Source: Streptomyces smaragdinus
GTDB taxonomy: Bacteria; Actinomycetota; Actinomycetes; Streptomycetales; Streptomycetaceae
Assembly: GCF_009604385.1 (NCBI RefSeq)
Contig: NZ_WEGJ01000009.1
Span: 117,374 to 181,373 of the forward strand
DNA: 64,000 bases
Direction: 5' to 3'
Of the stretch, positions 1 through 8,086 are shown piece after piece. The notes under the pieces are model-generated. The model was not told the DNA's origin. It saw only the letters and a list, made by a program, of their open reading frames with translations, and searched no databases. Numbering within the stretch: the first letter of the stretch is position 1; each line of letters begins with the position of its first letter. The translations under genes and the position numbers were made by a program.

Positions 1-195
1 CACAAGGTCGCCACGCTGCAGGAGGAGACGGGCGTACGGGTCGCGTTCCTCACCCGGCAGGGCGAGGCGATGCTGCCGACGTCCAAGACCGTGCTGCAGG
101 ACGGCGATCTGGTGCACGTCATGCTCCGTACCGACGAGCTCGAGCAGGTCGAGGCGGCGTTCGCCAAGGGACCGGAAGAGGATGCACACCGATGA
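1..195 (+). CDS. TrkA-family K+ uptake regulator, C-terminal fragment
   Basis: The window opens inside this gene. The visible 64 codons run in frame from base 1 to a TGA at 193-195. They read as the end of an RCK/TrkA_C domain, with the pattern LQDGDLVHVML followed by a short acidic tail. TrkA-C domains are regulatory, ligand-binding modules of cytoplasmic ring subunits that gate Trk/Ktr potassium channels. The stop overlaps the start of the next TrkA gene as ATGA, so the two are translationally coupled and probably form a hetero-ring pair. The N-terminal Rossmann part lies outside the window. Confidence 0.8.
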   Translation, partial: HKVATLQEETGVRVAFLTRQGEAMLPTSKTVLQDGDLVHVMLRTDELEQVEAAFAKGPEEDAHR

Positions 196-860
196 GGGTC
201 GCCATCGCCGGCGCCGGCGCCGTGGGCCGCTCGATCGCGGCGGAGCTGCTGGACAACGGGCACGAGGTGCTGCTGATCGACAAGACGCCCTCGGCGATCT
301 CCGTCGAGCGGGTGCCGCGGGCGGAGTGGCTGCTGGCCGACGCCTGCGAGATCACGTCGCTGGACGAGGCGGCGCTGCAGCGGTGCAACGTGGTGATCGC
401 GGCCACCGGTGACGACAAGGTGAACCTTGTGGTGTCGCTGCTCGCGAAGACCGAGTACGGGGTGCCGCGGGTGGTGTCCCGGGTCAACAACCCGCGGAAC
501 GAGTGGCTGTACAACGAGGCCTGGGGGGTCGACGTCGCCGTCTCCACGCCCCGGCTGATGTCCGCCCTCGTGGAGGAGGCCGTGAGCGTCGGCGACCTCG
601 TACGGCTGCTGCGGTTCTCGCACGGCGACGCGAACCTCGTCGAGCTGACGCTGCCGCCGGAGTCGGCGCTGACCGGGACGCTGGTGGGGGATGTGTCGTG
701 GCCCCAGGACACCTCGCTCGTCACGATCATCCGGGGCAGCCGGGTGCTGACGCCGAAGCCGGACGACACGCTGGAGGCGGGGGACGAGCTGCTGTTCGTG
801 GCCGCGCAGGACCGGGAGGAACAGCTGGAGGAGCTTCTGTCGGTACGGCAGGGGTCGTAG
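192..860 (+). CDS. TrkA-family potassium uptake protein
   Basis: A 222-residue protein with the two domains of a TrkA/RCK regulator. Residues 1-125 form a Rossmann NAD(H)-binding domain with the glycine pattern G7-x-G9-x-x-G12 and an acidic residue after the second strand (LLID). Residues 135-220 form a TrkA_C domain ending in the typical DELLFVAA strand. It should sit on the inner face of a Trk/Ktr K+ channel and gate it by nucleotide binding. The ATG overlaps the stop of the preceding TrkA gene by 4 bases, so the pair is an operon. A triple hairpin follows the stop. Confidence 0.9.
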   Translation: MRVAIAGAGAVGRSIAAELLDNGHEVLLIDKTPSAISVERVPRAEWLLADACEITSLDEAALQRCNVVIAATGDDKVNLVVSLLAKTEYGVPRVVSRVNNPRNEWLYNEAWGVDVAVSTPRLMSALVEEAVSVGDLVRLLRFSHGDANLVELTLPPESALTGTLVGDVSWPQDTSLVTIIRGSRVLTPKPDDTLEAGDELLFVAAQDREEQLEELLSVRQGS

Positions 861-870
861 AACGAACTGA

Positions 871-955
871 AACGCCGGCCGGATCCAGCCCGGCCGGCGC
901 TTGAGGCCAGAGGCGCGAAGCGCCGATTCGGGGGTCCGGGGGCGCAGCCCCCGCA
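871..955. repeat. REP-like three-hairpin intergenic element
   Basis: Three stem-loops lie in tandem. A 10-bp stem pairs 873-882 with 890-899. A 5-bp stem pairs 912-916 with 920-924. A 6-bp stem pairs 938-943 with 947-952 (GGGGGC/GCCCCC). From memory, this arrangement of a GCCGGCCGG hairpin, TTGAGG, then a GGGGGCGCAGCCCCC hairpin recurs between Streptomyces genes. It lies between the trkA stop and the convergent DUF3159 gene, so it probably also ends transcription from both sides. Confidence 0.6.
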
Positions 956-975
956 ACCCAACCGCAGCGTTCGCG

Positions 976-1746
976 TCAGCTCTCGGCGCGCTTCGCCGCC
1001 GCCGCCCGCTCCTTCTCCGCGGCCTCTTCCGCCTCCATCTCCGCGATCACGTCGATCGGCGGCGGGGCCTTGGCCAGGAAGATGTACGTCAGGTACACGC
1101 ACAGAAGCATCGGCGGGATACCCAGGGCCACCCGGAGCCAGCCCAGCTGCGTCGCGTCGCCCCAGAAGTAGATGGGGAACGTGATCGCCGACTTGGCGAG
1201 CAGGATCAGGCCCCAGGCCCAGCTGGACTTCGTGTACGCGACCTTGCGGCCGGGGTTACGCGTCCGCCAGGAGAGGTTCTCCCGGAACACGGGGCCCAGG
1301 ATCAGCCCGATCAGCGGCACCCCGGCGGCGGCGGTCGCGCAGTACGCCACGGCCAGGCCCAGCGTGTAGAGCATGCCGGGGAGGTAGAAGTTCTTGGCGT
1401 CGCCGGACATCATCGCGAAGACCGCGCCGATGGCCACGCCGAAGACGCCGCTGAAGGCGTGCTTGACGGTGTCCCGGCCGATCAGCCGGATGACGGCGAG
1501 CACCGCGGACAGGCCCAGCGCGATGTACGCCGCGAGGTGGATGTCCCGCTCGACGGTGTACGCCAGCACGAAGACCAGGCCGGGCAGCGTGGTCTCGACC
1601 ATGCCCCGTACGCCGCCGAAGGCCTCGAAGAGCGCGGCCCGCGTCGCCGCGTCCACCCCGTTGTCGGGGGCGTCCGGGGCGTTCGGGGTCCCGGGGCCGT
1701 CCGGGCCGGTGACCGGCTCCACCGGCTGTTTGTCCAGGGATGTCAA
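976..1746 (-). CDS. DUF3159 integral membrane protein
   Basis: A 256-residue protein of the actinobacterial DUF3159 family. A 40-residue hydrophilic Pro/Gly/Asp-rich N-terminus is followed by about six hydrophobic segments and a charged Glu/Ala/Lys tail, so it is a polytopic inner-membrane protein. The TTG start at 1746 is chosen because AGGAG lies 7 bases upstream and the stop of the preceding OB-fold gene is only 3 bases away. The two genes therefore form an operon. No catalytic motif is visible and the function is unknown. Confidence 0.85.
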   Translation of the reverse strand: MTSLDKQPVEPVTGPDGPGTPNAPDAPDNGVDAATRAALFEAFGGVRGMVETTLPGLVFVLAYTVERDIHLAAYIALGLSAVLAVIRLIGRDTVKHAFSGVFGVAIGAVFAMMSGDAKNFYLPGMLYTLGLAVAYCATAAAGVPLIGLILGPVFRENLSWRTRNPGRKVAYTKSSWAWGLILLAKSAITFPIYFWGDATQLGWLRVALGIPPMLLCVYLTYIFLAKAPPPIDVIAEMEAEEAAEKERAAAAKRAES

Positions 1747-1749
1747 CGC

Positions 1750-2148
1750 CTACTCCTGTCCGGTGGGTCGCAGTTCGTACTTCGGGTTGAAGAGCACGCG
1801 CCTGCCCTGGCTTATCGATACCCGGCCGGAGACGATCATGCGCCGGCCCGGCTCGACACCGGCGATGGAGCGGCGGCCCAGCCAGACGACGTCGAGGGAG
1901 TCCTCGCCGTCGGTGAGCTCGGCCTGGAGGGCGGGGGTGCCCGCCCGTGGCTGCATGGTGACGGTGCGCAGCGTACCCGCGACCTTGACGACCTCGCGGT
2001 CGTGACACTGGCTGATGGGCGCGCAGTCCTTCAGGGCGGCGTCCTCGCCGGGCAGGACGTCCTCCTCCGGCACGGATTCGGCGGCGGAGATTCGGCTCAG
2101 CATCCGCCGGAACCTGCCGGCCGGGGGATGCGCACTGCGCGGACTCAT
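1750..2148 (-). CDS. OB-fold nucleic-acid-binding domain protein
   Basis: A 132-residue protein. Residues 45-125 have the alternating beta pattern of an OB-fold (VVKVAGTLRTVTM, LQAELTDGEDSLDVVWLG, GRRMIVSGRVSI). Such domains bind single-stranded nucleic acid or act as accessory subunits; the ligand here is unknown. The ATG at 2148 is preferred to an upstream in-frame start at 2184 because family members begin with this basic Ser/Arg/Pro segment. It is followed after 3 bases by the DUF3159 gene, an arrangement that I recall as common in actinobacteria. Confidence 0.8.
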   Translation of the reverse strand: MSPRSAHPPAGRFRRMLSRISAAESVPEEDVLPGEDAALKDCAPISQCHDREVVKVAGTLRTVTMQPRAGTPALQAELTDGEDSLDVVWLGRRSIAGVEPGRRMIVSGRVSISQGRRVLFNPKYELRPTGQE

Positions 2149-2208
2149 GCGGGCAGGGTACCTGGCCGGGGCCCCCGATTTCACCCGCCGAATACCGTGG
2201 GTGACCCC

Positions 2209-2946
2209 CTAGTGCTCTTCGACGATCTGCCCGTCGACCAGCTCCAGCACCCGGTCCGCGAGGTCCAGCAGGGCCGCGTCGTGGGTAGCGACGACCGCGG
2301 TCACGCCCTCGCTGCGGACGACCGCGCGCAGCAGCTCCATCACCGCGTGGCCGGTGTCGGCGTCGAGCTGGCCGGTGGGCTCGTCGGCGATGATCAGGGC
2401 CGGCTTGTTCGCCAGGGCGCGGGCGATCGCGACGCGCTGCTGCTGGCCGCCGGAGAGCTCGCCGGGGCGCTGCTCCATGTGGTCGTCGAGGCCGACGAGG
2501 GCGAGCAGCATCCGGACGCGCTCGTCGCGCTCGTGCGGGTCGGTGCGGCGCAGGCGCATCGGGACGCCGACGTTCTCCGCGGCGGTGAGGATGGGGATCA
2601 GGCCGAAGGACTGGAAGACGAAGCCGATCCGGTCCCGGCGCAGCTCCAGCAGCCCGCTCTCGCCGAGTCCGGCGAGCTCCGTGCCGTCGAGGGCGATGCG
2701 GCCGCCGTCGGGGGTGTCGAGGCCGCCGACGAGGTTCAGCAGGGTGGTCTTGCCGGAGCCGGAGCGGCCCTTGAGGGCGACGAGCTCGCCGCGGCGGACG
2801 GTGAACGACACCCCGCGCAGCGCGTGCACGGCCGTGTCACCGCTGCCGTACGTCCGGCGGACGTCCTCGACGACGACCATCGCGTCCCCGTCCGGCCCCC
2901 GCCCCTCCAGCACCGCGCCCCGCTGCTGCCCGATTCCTGCGCCCAT
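2209..2946 (-). CDS. ABC transporter ATP-binding protein (LolD/MacB-like)
   Basis: A 245-residue ATPase with the full ABC motif set: Walker A GRSGSGKTT (about residue 60), Q-loop, signature LSGGQQQRVAIARAL, Walker B LIIADEPTG and an H-loop VATHD. The layout matches the LolD/MacB/FtsE-type subfamily, which powers extrusion or lipoprotein-type permeases and not import. No permease gene adjoins it in the window, so the partner is unknown. The ATG at 2946 has a GGGGGGAG ribosome site 7 bases upstream. A later ATG at 2880, just before the domain, is the alternative start. Confidence 0.85.
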   Translation of the reverse strand: MGAGIGQQRGAVLEGRGPDGDAMVVVEDVRRTYGSGDTAVHALRGVSFTVRRGELVALKGRSGSGKTTLLNLVGGLDTPDGGRIALDGTELAGLGESGLLELRRDRIGFVFQSFGLIPILTAAENVGVPMRLRRTDPHERDERVRMLLALVGLDDHMEQRPGELSGGQQQRVAIARALANKPALIIADEPTGQLDADTGHAVMELLRAVVRSEGVTAVVATHDAALLDLADRVLELVDGQIVEEH

Positions 2947-3062
2947 GGGCTGACTCCCCCCGTGTACGGCTGTTCTACGGCCCGACGCTACAGCCCGCCC
3001 ACGACGCCGTGGAAGGCGGGCGGACGCCCCCGTGACCGATCCGCAAGCTCCGGGGCACGGGA

Positions 3063-3090
3063 AAGGCCCTCCCCGGGCGGAGAGGGCCTT
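3063..3090. terminator. Stem-loop terminator after the DUF3710 gene
   Basis: Perfect 9-bp inverted repeat (AAGGCCCTC at 3063-3071, GAGGGCCTT at 3082-3090). It lies 10 bases beyond the stop of the minus-strand DUF3710 gene. Confidence 0.7.
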
Positions 3091-3100
3091 CCCGTTGACT

Positions 3101-3856
3101 TCAGCGAACCTCGGTGATCTCCGGCCCCCGCTGCAGCGAATCGATCCCGCCGGCGAACCGCGACGCCTCGGCGTCGTCCTGCTGCACCCCGTCCGGCACC
3201 ATCTGCGCGTCGGTGGGCAGCTTCAGCACGATCGGGTCGCGGGGCGCCATGGGGGACTCACCCCGTACGACGACGGCGTCCCGGAAGATCGACTCGAGCA
3301 CCCCGGCGGCGGCCGGCTGCACGGCGCCCTGCCCGGAGATGACGCCGCGCAGGAACCACCGCGGCCCGTCGACGCCCACGAAGCGCACGACCTGCACGCC
3401 GCTCTTGCCGTCGGGCAGCTGCACGGGCACCTGCGCCCGCAGCTCCCAGCCCAGCGGCCCCTCGATCTCGTCGACGATGCCACCCTGCTGGGTGATCCCG
3501 GAGGCGATCTCGGAGCGGACCTCGCCCCAGATGCCCTCGTTGCGCGGCGACGCGAACGCCTGCAGCTGGATCGCGCTGTCCCGGAGCACGACCGTCGCGG
3601 CGACGATGGACTCCCCGGCCACCTCGACGCGCAGCTCCATCCCGTCCACGCCGGGCACGAACACCCCGCCGAGGTCGATCCGCCCCTCCCCGGGCTTCTC
3701 CACCTCGCTGATGTCCCACGGCCCGTCGGGCCGGGGCGCGGGAGGCAGGGAGTACGAGGTCTCCTCCACCTCTGTCTCCGCCGCCTTCTCGTCGGCCTTC
3801 TTCAGGCCGTCCGCGTCGGCGGCGTCCTCTCGCTGCTTACGACGACGTCCGAACAC
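3101..3856 (-). CDS. DUF3710 domain-containing protein
   Basis: A 251-residue soluble protein of the actinobacterial DUF3710 family. It begins with a basic VFGRRRK start and a 40-residue charged linker. A conserved core follows (residues 65-220) with RIDLGGVFVPG, a Trp-containing WGEVRSEIA segment and GPRWFLRGVISG. The GTG at 3856 is chosen because GGAAGGA stands 7 bases before it and the family normally starts here; the open frame extends further upstream without family resemblance. It directly follows dut (1-base gap). A role linked to nucleotide hygiene is only a guess from this context. Confidence 0.85.
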   Translation of the reverse strand: MFGRRRKQREDAADADGLKKADEKAAETEVEETSYSLPPAPRPDGPWDISEVEKPGEGRIDLGGVFVPGVDGMELRVEVAGESIVAATVVLRDSAIQLQAFASPRNEGIWGEVRSEIASGITQQGGIVDEIEGPLGWELRAQVPVQLPDGKSGVQVVRFVGVDGPRWFLRGVISGQGAVQPAAAGVLESIFRDAVVVRGESPMAPRDPIVLKLPTDAQMVPDGVQQDDAEASRFAGGIDSLQRGPEITEVR

Positions 3857-3857
3857 G

Positions 3858-4373
3858 TCACAGTCCTTCCCGGTCGGCAACGACCGAAGCGTACCCATGG
3901 CCGGTCCCCGAATCCCCCAGCGAGGCGTGTCCTCCTGTGGATCCGTGTCCGCCCTCACCCCTGGCGGAGCCGGGAAGCTCCGCCACCTCATGGAACCGCA
4001 CGGTCTCCACCCGCTGGACGATCAGCTGGGCGATGCGGTCGAACCGCTCGATCCGCACGCTGCGCCGCGGGTCGAGATTCTGCAGAATCACCTTGACCTC
4101 CCCACGGTACCCGGCGTCCACCGTTCCGGGGGCGTTGACCACGGTCACCCCGCACCGGGCGGCGAGCCCGGAGCGCGGATGGACGAACGCCGCGTACCCA
4201 TCGGGGAGGGCGATCGAAACCCCGGTGCCGACGACGGCCCGCTCACCGGGGGCCAGCTCGACGCCGTCGGTCGTGACGAGGTCCAGTCCCGCGTCGCCCG
4301 GATGCGCGTACGACGGCAGCGGCACCTCGGGGTCGACGCGCCGGATCAGGACGTCGACGGGCTCACGGGTCAC
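3858..4373 (-). CDS. dut: dUTP diphosphatase
   Basis: A 171-residue trimeric-type dUTPase that hydrolyses dUTP to dUMP and pyrophosphate, preventing uracil incorporation into DNA and feeding dTMP synthesis. The five family motifs are seen in order: GDAGLDL, the HPRSGLA phosphate loop, the uracil-pocket stretch ending [19 protein letters not shown], and a glycine-rich C-terminal [13 protein letters not shown] arm. The C-terminus runs about 25 residues past motif 5. The GTG start overlaps the TGA of the upstream thioesterase as GTGA, so translation is coupled. Confidence 0.95.
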   Translation of the reverse strand: MTREPVDVLIRRVDPEVPLPSYAHPGDAGLDLVTTDGVELAPGERAVVGTGVSIALPDGYAAFVHPRSGLAARCGVTVVNAPGTVDAGYRGEVKVILQNLDPRRSVRIERFDRIAQLIVQRVETVRFHEVAELPGSARGEGGHGSTGGHASLGDSGTGHGYASVVADREGL

Positions 4374-4954
4374 GGGTTCACCTCGAAGGCGCGGGCGCGG
4401 CGCACCTGGTCCGGGTCGGCCATGGCGGCCTTGATCTCCGTGTCGCGGCCGTGGGCGATGAAGTGGTCGACCTTCACCTCGATGAACAGGGCGTCCGCGC
4501 GGACGGCGATGTCGCCGTCGGGGCCGCCGAGCCGGCCGGTGGCCGTGGAGTAGATCTTGCGGCCGTCGACGCCGGTGACATGGGCGTCGAGGTAGAGCTT
4601 GGTGTCCACCGGGACGGGGCGCAGGAAGTCCGTCTCCAGCCGGCCGGTGACGGCGATGGTGCGCAGCAGCCAGCTGAGGGCGCCCAGCGTCTCGTCCAGG
4701 GCCGTGGCCAGCACCCCGCCGTGGGCGAGGCCCGGGGCGCCCTGGTGGGCCTTCTTGACGGTGAACTCGGCCGTGACGCTGACGCCCTCGCCGGCGCGGG
4801 CCGCGAGGTGCAGACCGTGGTCCTGGCCGCCGCCGCAGCCGAAGCACTCGTCGTAGTGGCTGCCCAGCAGCTCGCCGGGCGCGGGCGCGTCGGGATGGCG
4901 CCGGGGGGCGGCGGCGCCCTCGGGGGGCCGCAGGGTTTCGTTACGGGGACTCAC
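4370..4954 (-). CDS. PaaI-family hotdog-fold thioesterase
   Basis: A 194-residue hotdog-fold protein. Residues 30-180 carry the family core, including [17 protein letters not shown], where the HGG turn and the Asp/Glu pair form the acyl-CoA active site. A CFGCG motif near residue 37 lies before the fold. It probably hydrolyses an aryl- or acyl-CoA, but the substrate cannot be told. GTG at 4954 is the start because the frame upstream overlaps the divergent DUF3093 gene and lacks similarity. The stop overlaps the dut start. Confidence 0.85.
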   Translation of the reverse strand: MSPRNETLRPPEGAAAPRRHPDAPAPGELLGSHYDECFGCGGGQDHGLHLAARAGEGVSVTAEFTVKKAHQGAPGLAHGGVLATALDETLGALSWLLRTIAVTGRLETDFLRPVPVDTKLYLDAHVTGVDGRKIYSTATGRLGGPDGDIAVRADALFIEVKVDHFIAHGRDTEIKAAMADPDQVRRARAFEVNP

Positions 4955-4993
4955 GGTGCCAGACCCTACCGGCTGACGTGCAAAGCTTTGGTC

Positions 4994-5443
4994 ATGGAGT
5001 CTTACGACGAGCGGCTGAGCGCGCCGCGTACCTGGTGGGTGGTCGCCGCCCTGGTGGGCCTGAGCCTGGGCCTGATCTTCCTGCCGTTCGGCGTCCTGGC
5101 CTCGCTGGCCGCGATCGTGTGCGGGGTGGCCGTCGCGGCGGTGTGCGTCTCGGCGTACGGATCGGCGCGGATCAGGATCGCCGGCGACTCGCTGGTGACG
5201 CCCACGGCCCGGATCCCGCTGACCGCGCTGGGGCCGGCGGAGGCGCTGGACGGGGCGGCGGCCCGCGACTGGCGTACGCACAGGGCGGACACCCGCGCGT
5301 ACATGCTGCTGCGCAGCTACATCCCCACCGCCGTCCGGATCCCGGTCGTCGATCCGCAGGACCCGACGCCGTACCTCTATCTGTCGACCCGGTCGCCCCA
5401 GCGGCTGGTCAAGGCGCTGGATTCGGTGCGCCCGGCGGACTGA
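4994..5443 (+). CDS. DUF3093 membrane protein
   Basis: A 149-residue protein of the actinobacterial DUF3093 family. Two closely spaced transmembrane helices (residues 14-35 and 36-52) precede a cytoplasmic beta-rich domain with SARIRIAGDSLVTP and the C-terminal PYLYLSTRSPQRLVKAL, a PH-like pattern. It is divergent from the thioesterase-dut operon with a 39-base gap. Its last 67 bases overlap the 3' end of the convergent gene on the other strand. The function is not established. Confidence 0.8.
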   Translation: MESYDERLSAPRTWWVVAALVGLSLGLIFLPFGVLASLAAIVCGVAVAAVCVSAYGSARIRIAGDSLVTPTARIPLTALGPAEALDGAAARDWRTHRADTRAYMLLRSYIPTAVRIPVVDPQDPTPYLYLSTRSPQRLVKALDSVRPAD

Positions 5444-6117
5444 GCCGGGATCGCGGAGCTGTCCCACGGGATCTGGCGGGGCCTGAGGTCCGCGCGGACG
5501 CGGGCGGCCAGCCGGCGGGTGTCGCGGCGGTTCATGTACGCGCCCGCGGCGGCGCCGACGAGGAACGGCACCAGCACGGGCAGATTGCGGATCAGCCGTT
5601 TGAGGACCTGCTGGCGCAGCTGCTTGGCCAGCTCGCTCCCGAGCAGCGTGTGGACGCCCTTGGCCCGGTTCGCCGTGTGACCGCCGTCGGACGCCCACAC
5701 GGACACGTAGGCGTAGGCGCGCTGCGCCTTGCTGCCCGGGGCCCGCAGACCGTAGACCTCGTGCAGCTCCGCCAGGAGCTTGATCTCGATCATGGCGACC
5801 CCGAGCACCTCGCCGGCCAGCTCCGCCGGCATGGCCGGCGGGACGGGCAGCATCGACGCGGCGCCGACACCGGCGCCCACGCCCGAGGTGCCTTTCACGG
5901 CCCCGGCCACGAGCTTGTCCGCAAGCTCCTCCGGGCCGAGGCCGGGAAACTGCCCGCGCAGGGTCGCGAGGTCTCGGACAGGGATACGCGGCGCGTTGTC
6001 GACGATGGCGTCCGCCGCCAGGCCCAGTGCCCGGCGGGCGCCGCGCACCGTCGCACGCGTCACTCTGCGGGCACGCCCCTCGGGGCGTGCCGTACCGTTC
6101 CCGTCCCCGCCCGCCAC
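5377..6117 (-). CDS. Conserved hypothetical protein
   Basis: A 246-residue protein that I do not recognise by function. It has a basic N-terminus (about 30 residues), a central Gly/Ala/Pro-rich hydrophobic stretch (GVGAGVGAASMLPVPPAMPAE), a helix-rich region around the segment EIKLLAELHEVYG, and a further hydrophobic stretch (LPVLVPFLVGAAAGAYM) before a basic tail. It is likely membrane-associated. It begins 16 bases after the DUF4193 gene on the same strand. The C-terminal 22 codons overlap the convergent DUF3093 gene, so the true 3' end rests on only the stop codon. Confidence 0.65.
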   Translation of the reverse strand: MAGGDGNGTARPEGRARRVTRATVRGARRALGLAADAIVDNAPRIPVRDLATLRGQFPGLGPEELADKLVAGAVKGTSGVGAGVGAASMLPVPPAMPAELAGEVLGVAMIEIKLLAELHEVYGLRAPGSKAQRAYAYVSVWASDGGHTANRAKGVHTLLGSELAKQLRQQVLKRLIRNLPVLVPFLVGAAAGAYMNRRDTRRLAARVRADLRPRQIPWDSSAIPAQSAGRTESSALTSRWGDRVDR

Positions 6118-6133
6118 GGCTGCGCGCCGCCTG

Positions 6134-6433
6134 TCAGGCTGCGCAGTCGCGGCAGATGGGGTTGCCGTTCTTCTCCGCCGCGAGCTGGCTGCGGTGGTGG
6201 ACCAGGAAGCAGCTCATGCAGGTGAACTCGTCCGCCTGCTTGGGCAGCACCCGGACGGCCAGCTCCTCGTTGGAGAGGTCGGCGCCGGGCAGCTCGAGGC
6301 CTTCGGCGGCCTCGAACTCGTCGACGTCGACGGTCGAGGTGGCCTTGTCGTTCCGCCGGGCCTTGAGCTCCTCGATGGAGTCCTCGTTGACGTCGTCGTC
6401 GGTCTTGCGTGGAGTGTCGTAATCCGTAGCCAT
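6134..6433 (-). CDS. DUF4193 zinc-ribbon-like protein
   Basis: A 99-residue acidic protein of the DUF4193 family. An Asp/Glu-rich N-terminal 60 residues (with the segment DDDVNEDSIEELKARR) leads to a C-terminal cysteine block, CMSCFLVHHRSQL then CRDC. The four cysteines (two CxxC pairs) and the His pair suggest a zinc ribbon. Similar small acidic zinc-ribbon proteins are widespread in actinobacteria and some interact with RNA polymerase, but no role is shown here. A 340-base upstream region carries a Crp-like palindrome. Confidence 0.85.
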   Translation of the reverse strand: MATDYDTPRKTDDDVNEDSIEELKARRNDKATSTVDVDEFEAAEGLELPGADLSNEELAVRVLPKQADEFTCMSCFLVHHRSQLAAEKNGNPICRDCAA

Positions 6434-6773
6434 GGTGGTTCTCCCCCTCTGGGTGGTCTGTGGTGTCTCCAGCGCTCGTAACGCGTGAGAGGCCGGACTT
6501 GTGCCCGACCCGAGGCGGAGATTTTGCCTCACATCAACGTCTGTTATGCGATCGACACCCGCCGGGACCCCTGAAGAGGTGATCCTGGGAGGTGGCGAAC
6601 GGGACCGTACACGATCCTGCTGGCCCGCGCTCGCATGCCATCCCCGGTACTTCCCGTGAGCGACGCCCGGGTAAACCCGGATCAACCCGGGAAAATTCCG
6701 GACATCCCCGATCACTCAGCGCAGTCGCCCCCGCTGCCACGGCCTGTGATCGATCACACACCATAACCGGGCC
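6434..6773. other. Intergenic region between cutS and the DUF4193 gene
   Basis: No supported gene. It holds the presumed DUF4193 promoter region (minus strand), a CCCGGGT/ACCCGGG repeat near 6668-6692 that may end cutS transcription, and a GTG-N6-CAC palindrome at 6746-6757. Confidence 0.5.
6745..6758. promoter_or_regulatory. Crp-like palindrome
   Basis: TGTGATCGATCACA is a perfect 14-base palindrome containing GTG-N6-CAC, the core reported for Streptomyces Crp sites. It lies 15 bases past the cutS stop and about 310 bases before the DUF4193 start. That distance leaves the target uncertain. Confidence 0.4.
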
Positions 6774-8081
6774 TCAGACGGGCAGCACGACACGGACGAC
6801 CAGGCCACCGCCGTCGCGGGGCTCGGCGACGACCGTGCCGCCGTGCGCCCGCGTGACGGATCGCACAATGGACAGTCCGAGCCCGACACCCTTGTCGCTG
6901 CCGGTGCGCTCGGTACGCAGTCTGCGGAACGGCTCGAAGAGGTTGTCCACCTCGTACGCGGGGACGACCGGCCCGGTGTTGCTCACGGTCAGCAGGGCCA
7001 GCCCGGCCTGCGCCTCGGTGGTCACCTCGACCCAGCCGTCCCGGGGCACGTTGTACCGCACGGCGTTCTGCACCAGGTTCAGCGCCACCCGTTCGAGGAG
7101 TACGCCGTTGCCCTGGACATACGCCGGCTGACGGACCCCGCGCAGCTCCACGGCCTTCTTGTCGGCCTCGGTGCGGACCTGGTCCACCGCCTGCGAGGCG
7201 ACCTCGGCGAGGTCCACGGGCTTGCGGTCGACGATCTCGTTCTCCGAGCGGGCCAGGAGCAGCAGGCCCTCCACGAGCTGCTCGCTGCGCTCGTTGGTGG
7301 CCAGCAGCGTCTTGCCCAGCTGGGTGAGGTCCGGGGAGGCCGCGGGGTCGGACATCTGCACCTCGAGGAGGGTGCGGTTGATGGCCAGGGGGGTGCGCAG
7401 CTCGTGCGAGGCGTTGGCGACGAAGCGCTGCTGGGCGTTGAAGGCGCGGTCGAGGCGGTCGAGCATGTCGTCGAAGGTGTCCGCGAGCTCCTTCAGCTCG
7501 TCGTCCGGGCCGTCCAGCTCGATCCGCTTGTGCAGGTCGGAGCCGGCGACGGAGCGGGCGGTACGGGTGATGCGGCCCAGCGGGGAGAGCACCCGGCCGG
7601 CCATCAGATAGCCGAGGGCGAACGCGAGGAGCGTCATGCCGAGGAGGGCGAACAGGGAGCGGCGCAGCAGGGAGTCCAGGGCCAGGCGCTGCTGGGTCTC
7701 GATGCAGACCTCCTGGATACGGTTGAACTCCTGGACGGTCATGCTGGGCGCCGTCTGCGCCTGGGCGCAGTCCGTCAGCGGCTTGACCTCCAGGCCGCCG
7801 GGAATGTTGGACAGCCGGAAGTTCGTGGCGCCGCCGTCGTGCAGGGCCTGCGCCGCGAGCAGATAGATGATCGTGAGCAGCACCATGCCGGCCATCAGGA
7901 ACAGCCCGCCGTACAGCAGCGTGAGCCGTATCCGGATGGTGGGGCGCAGCCACGGGTGGGCCTGGGCGGGCTGCGGGTCCCAGGTGGGCTTGGGGGGCGC
8001 GGGCCTGCCCTGCGGGGCGCCGGCGGGGGGCCGCGGCGGGGCGGTCGGGGCGGGGGCCGGTTCGGCGGGGACGTCGGTCAC
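6774..8081 (-). CDS. cutS: Sensor histidine kinase CutS
   Basis: A 435-residue membrane kinase. A Pro-rich cytoplasmic lead (1-45) precedes TM1 (about 51-77), an extracytoplasmic loop of about 65 residues with two cysteines (C105, C126), TM2 (about 142-165), HAMP, the H-box NASHELRTPL with phospho-accepting H226, an N-box (NLVQNAVRYN) and the GVGLGLSIV G-box. In Streptomyces CutS the paired extracellular cysteines are reported to sense redox or disulfide status. Order, spacing and the neighbouring cutR, DUF4193 and hemH genes match the known cutRS locus. The GTG at 8081 sits 5 bases after the cutR stop. Confidence 0.9.
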   Translation of the reverse strand: MTDVPAEPAPAPTAPPRPPAGAPQGRPAPPKPTWDPQPAQAHPWLRPTIRIRLTLLYGGLFLMAGMVLLTIIYLLAAQALHDGGATNFRLSNIPGGLEVKPLTDCAQAQTAPSMTVQEFNRIQEVCIETQQRLALDSLLRRSLFALLGMTLLAFALGYLMAGRVLSPLGRITRTARSVAGSDLHKRIELDGPDDELKELADTFDDMLDRLDRAFNAQQRFVANASHELRTPLAINRTLLEVQMSDPAASPDLTQLGKTLLATNERSEQLVEGLLLLARSENEIVDRKPVDLAEVASQAVDQVRTEADKKAVELRGVRQPAYVQGNGVLLERVALNLVQNAVRYNVPRDGWVEVTTEAQAGLALLTVSNTGPVVPAYEVDNLFEPFRRLRTERTGSDKGVGLGLSIVRSVTRAHGGTVVAEPRDGGGLVVRVVLPV

Positions 8082-8086
8082 GGCGG

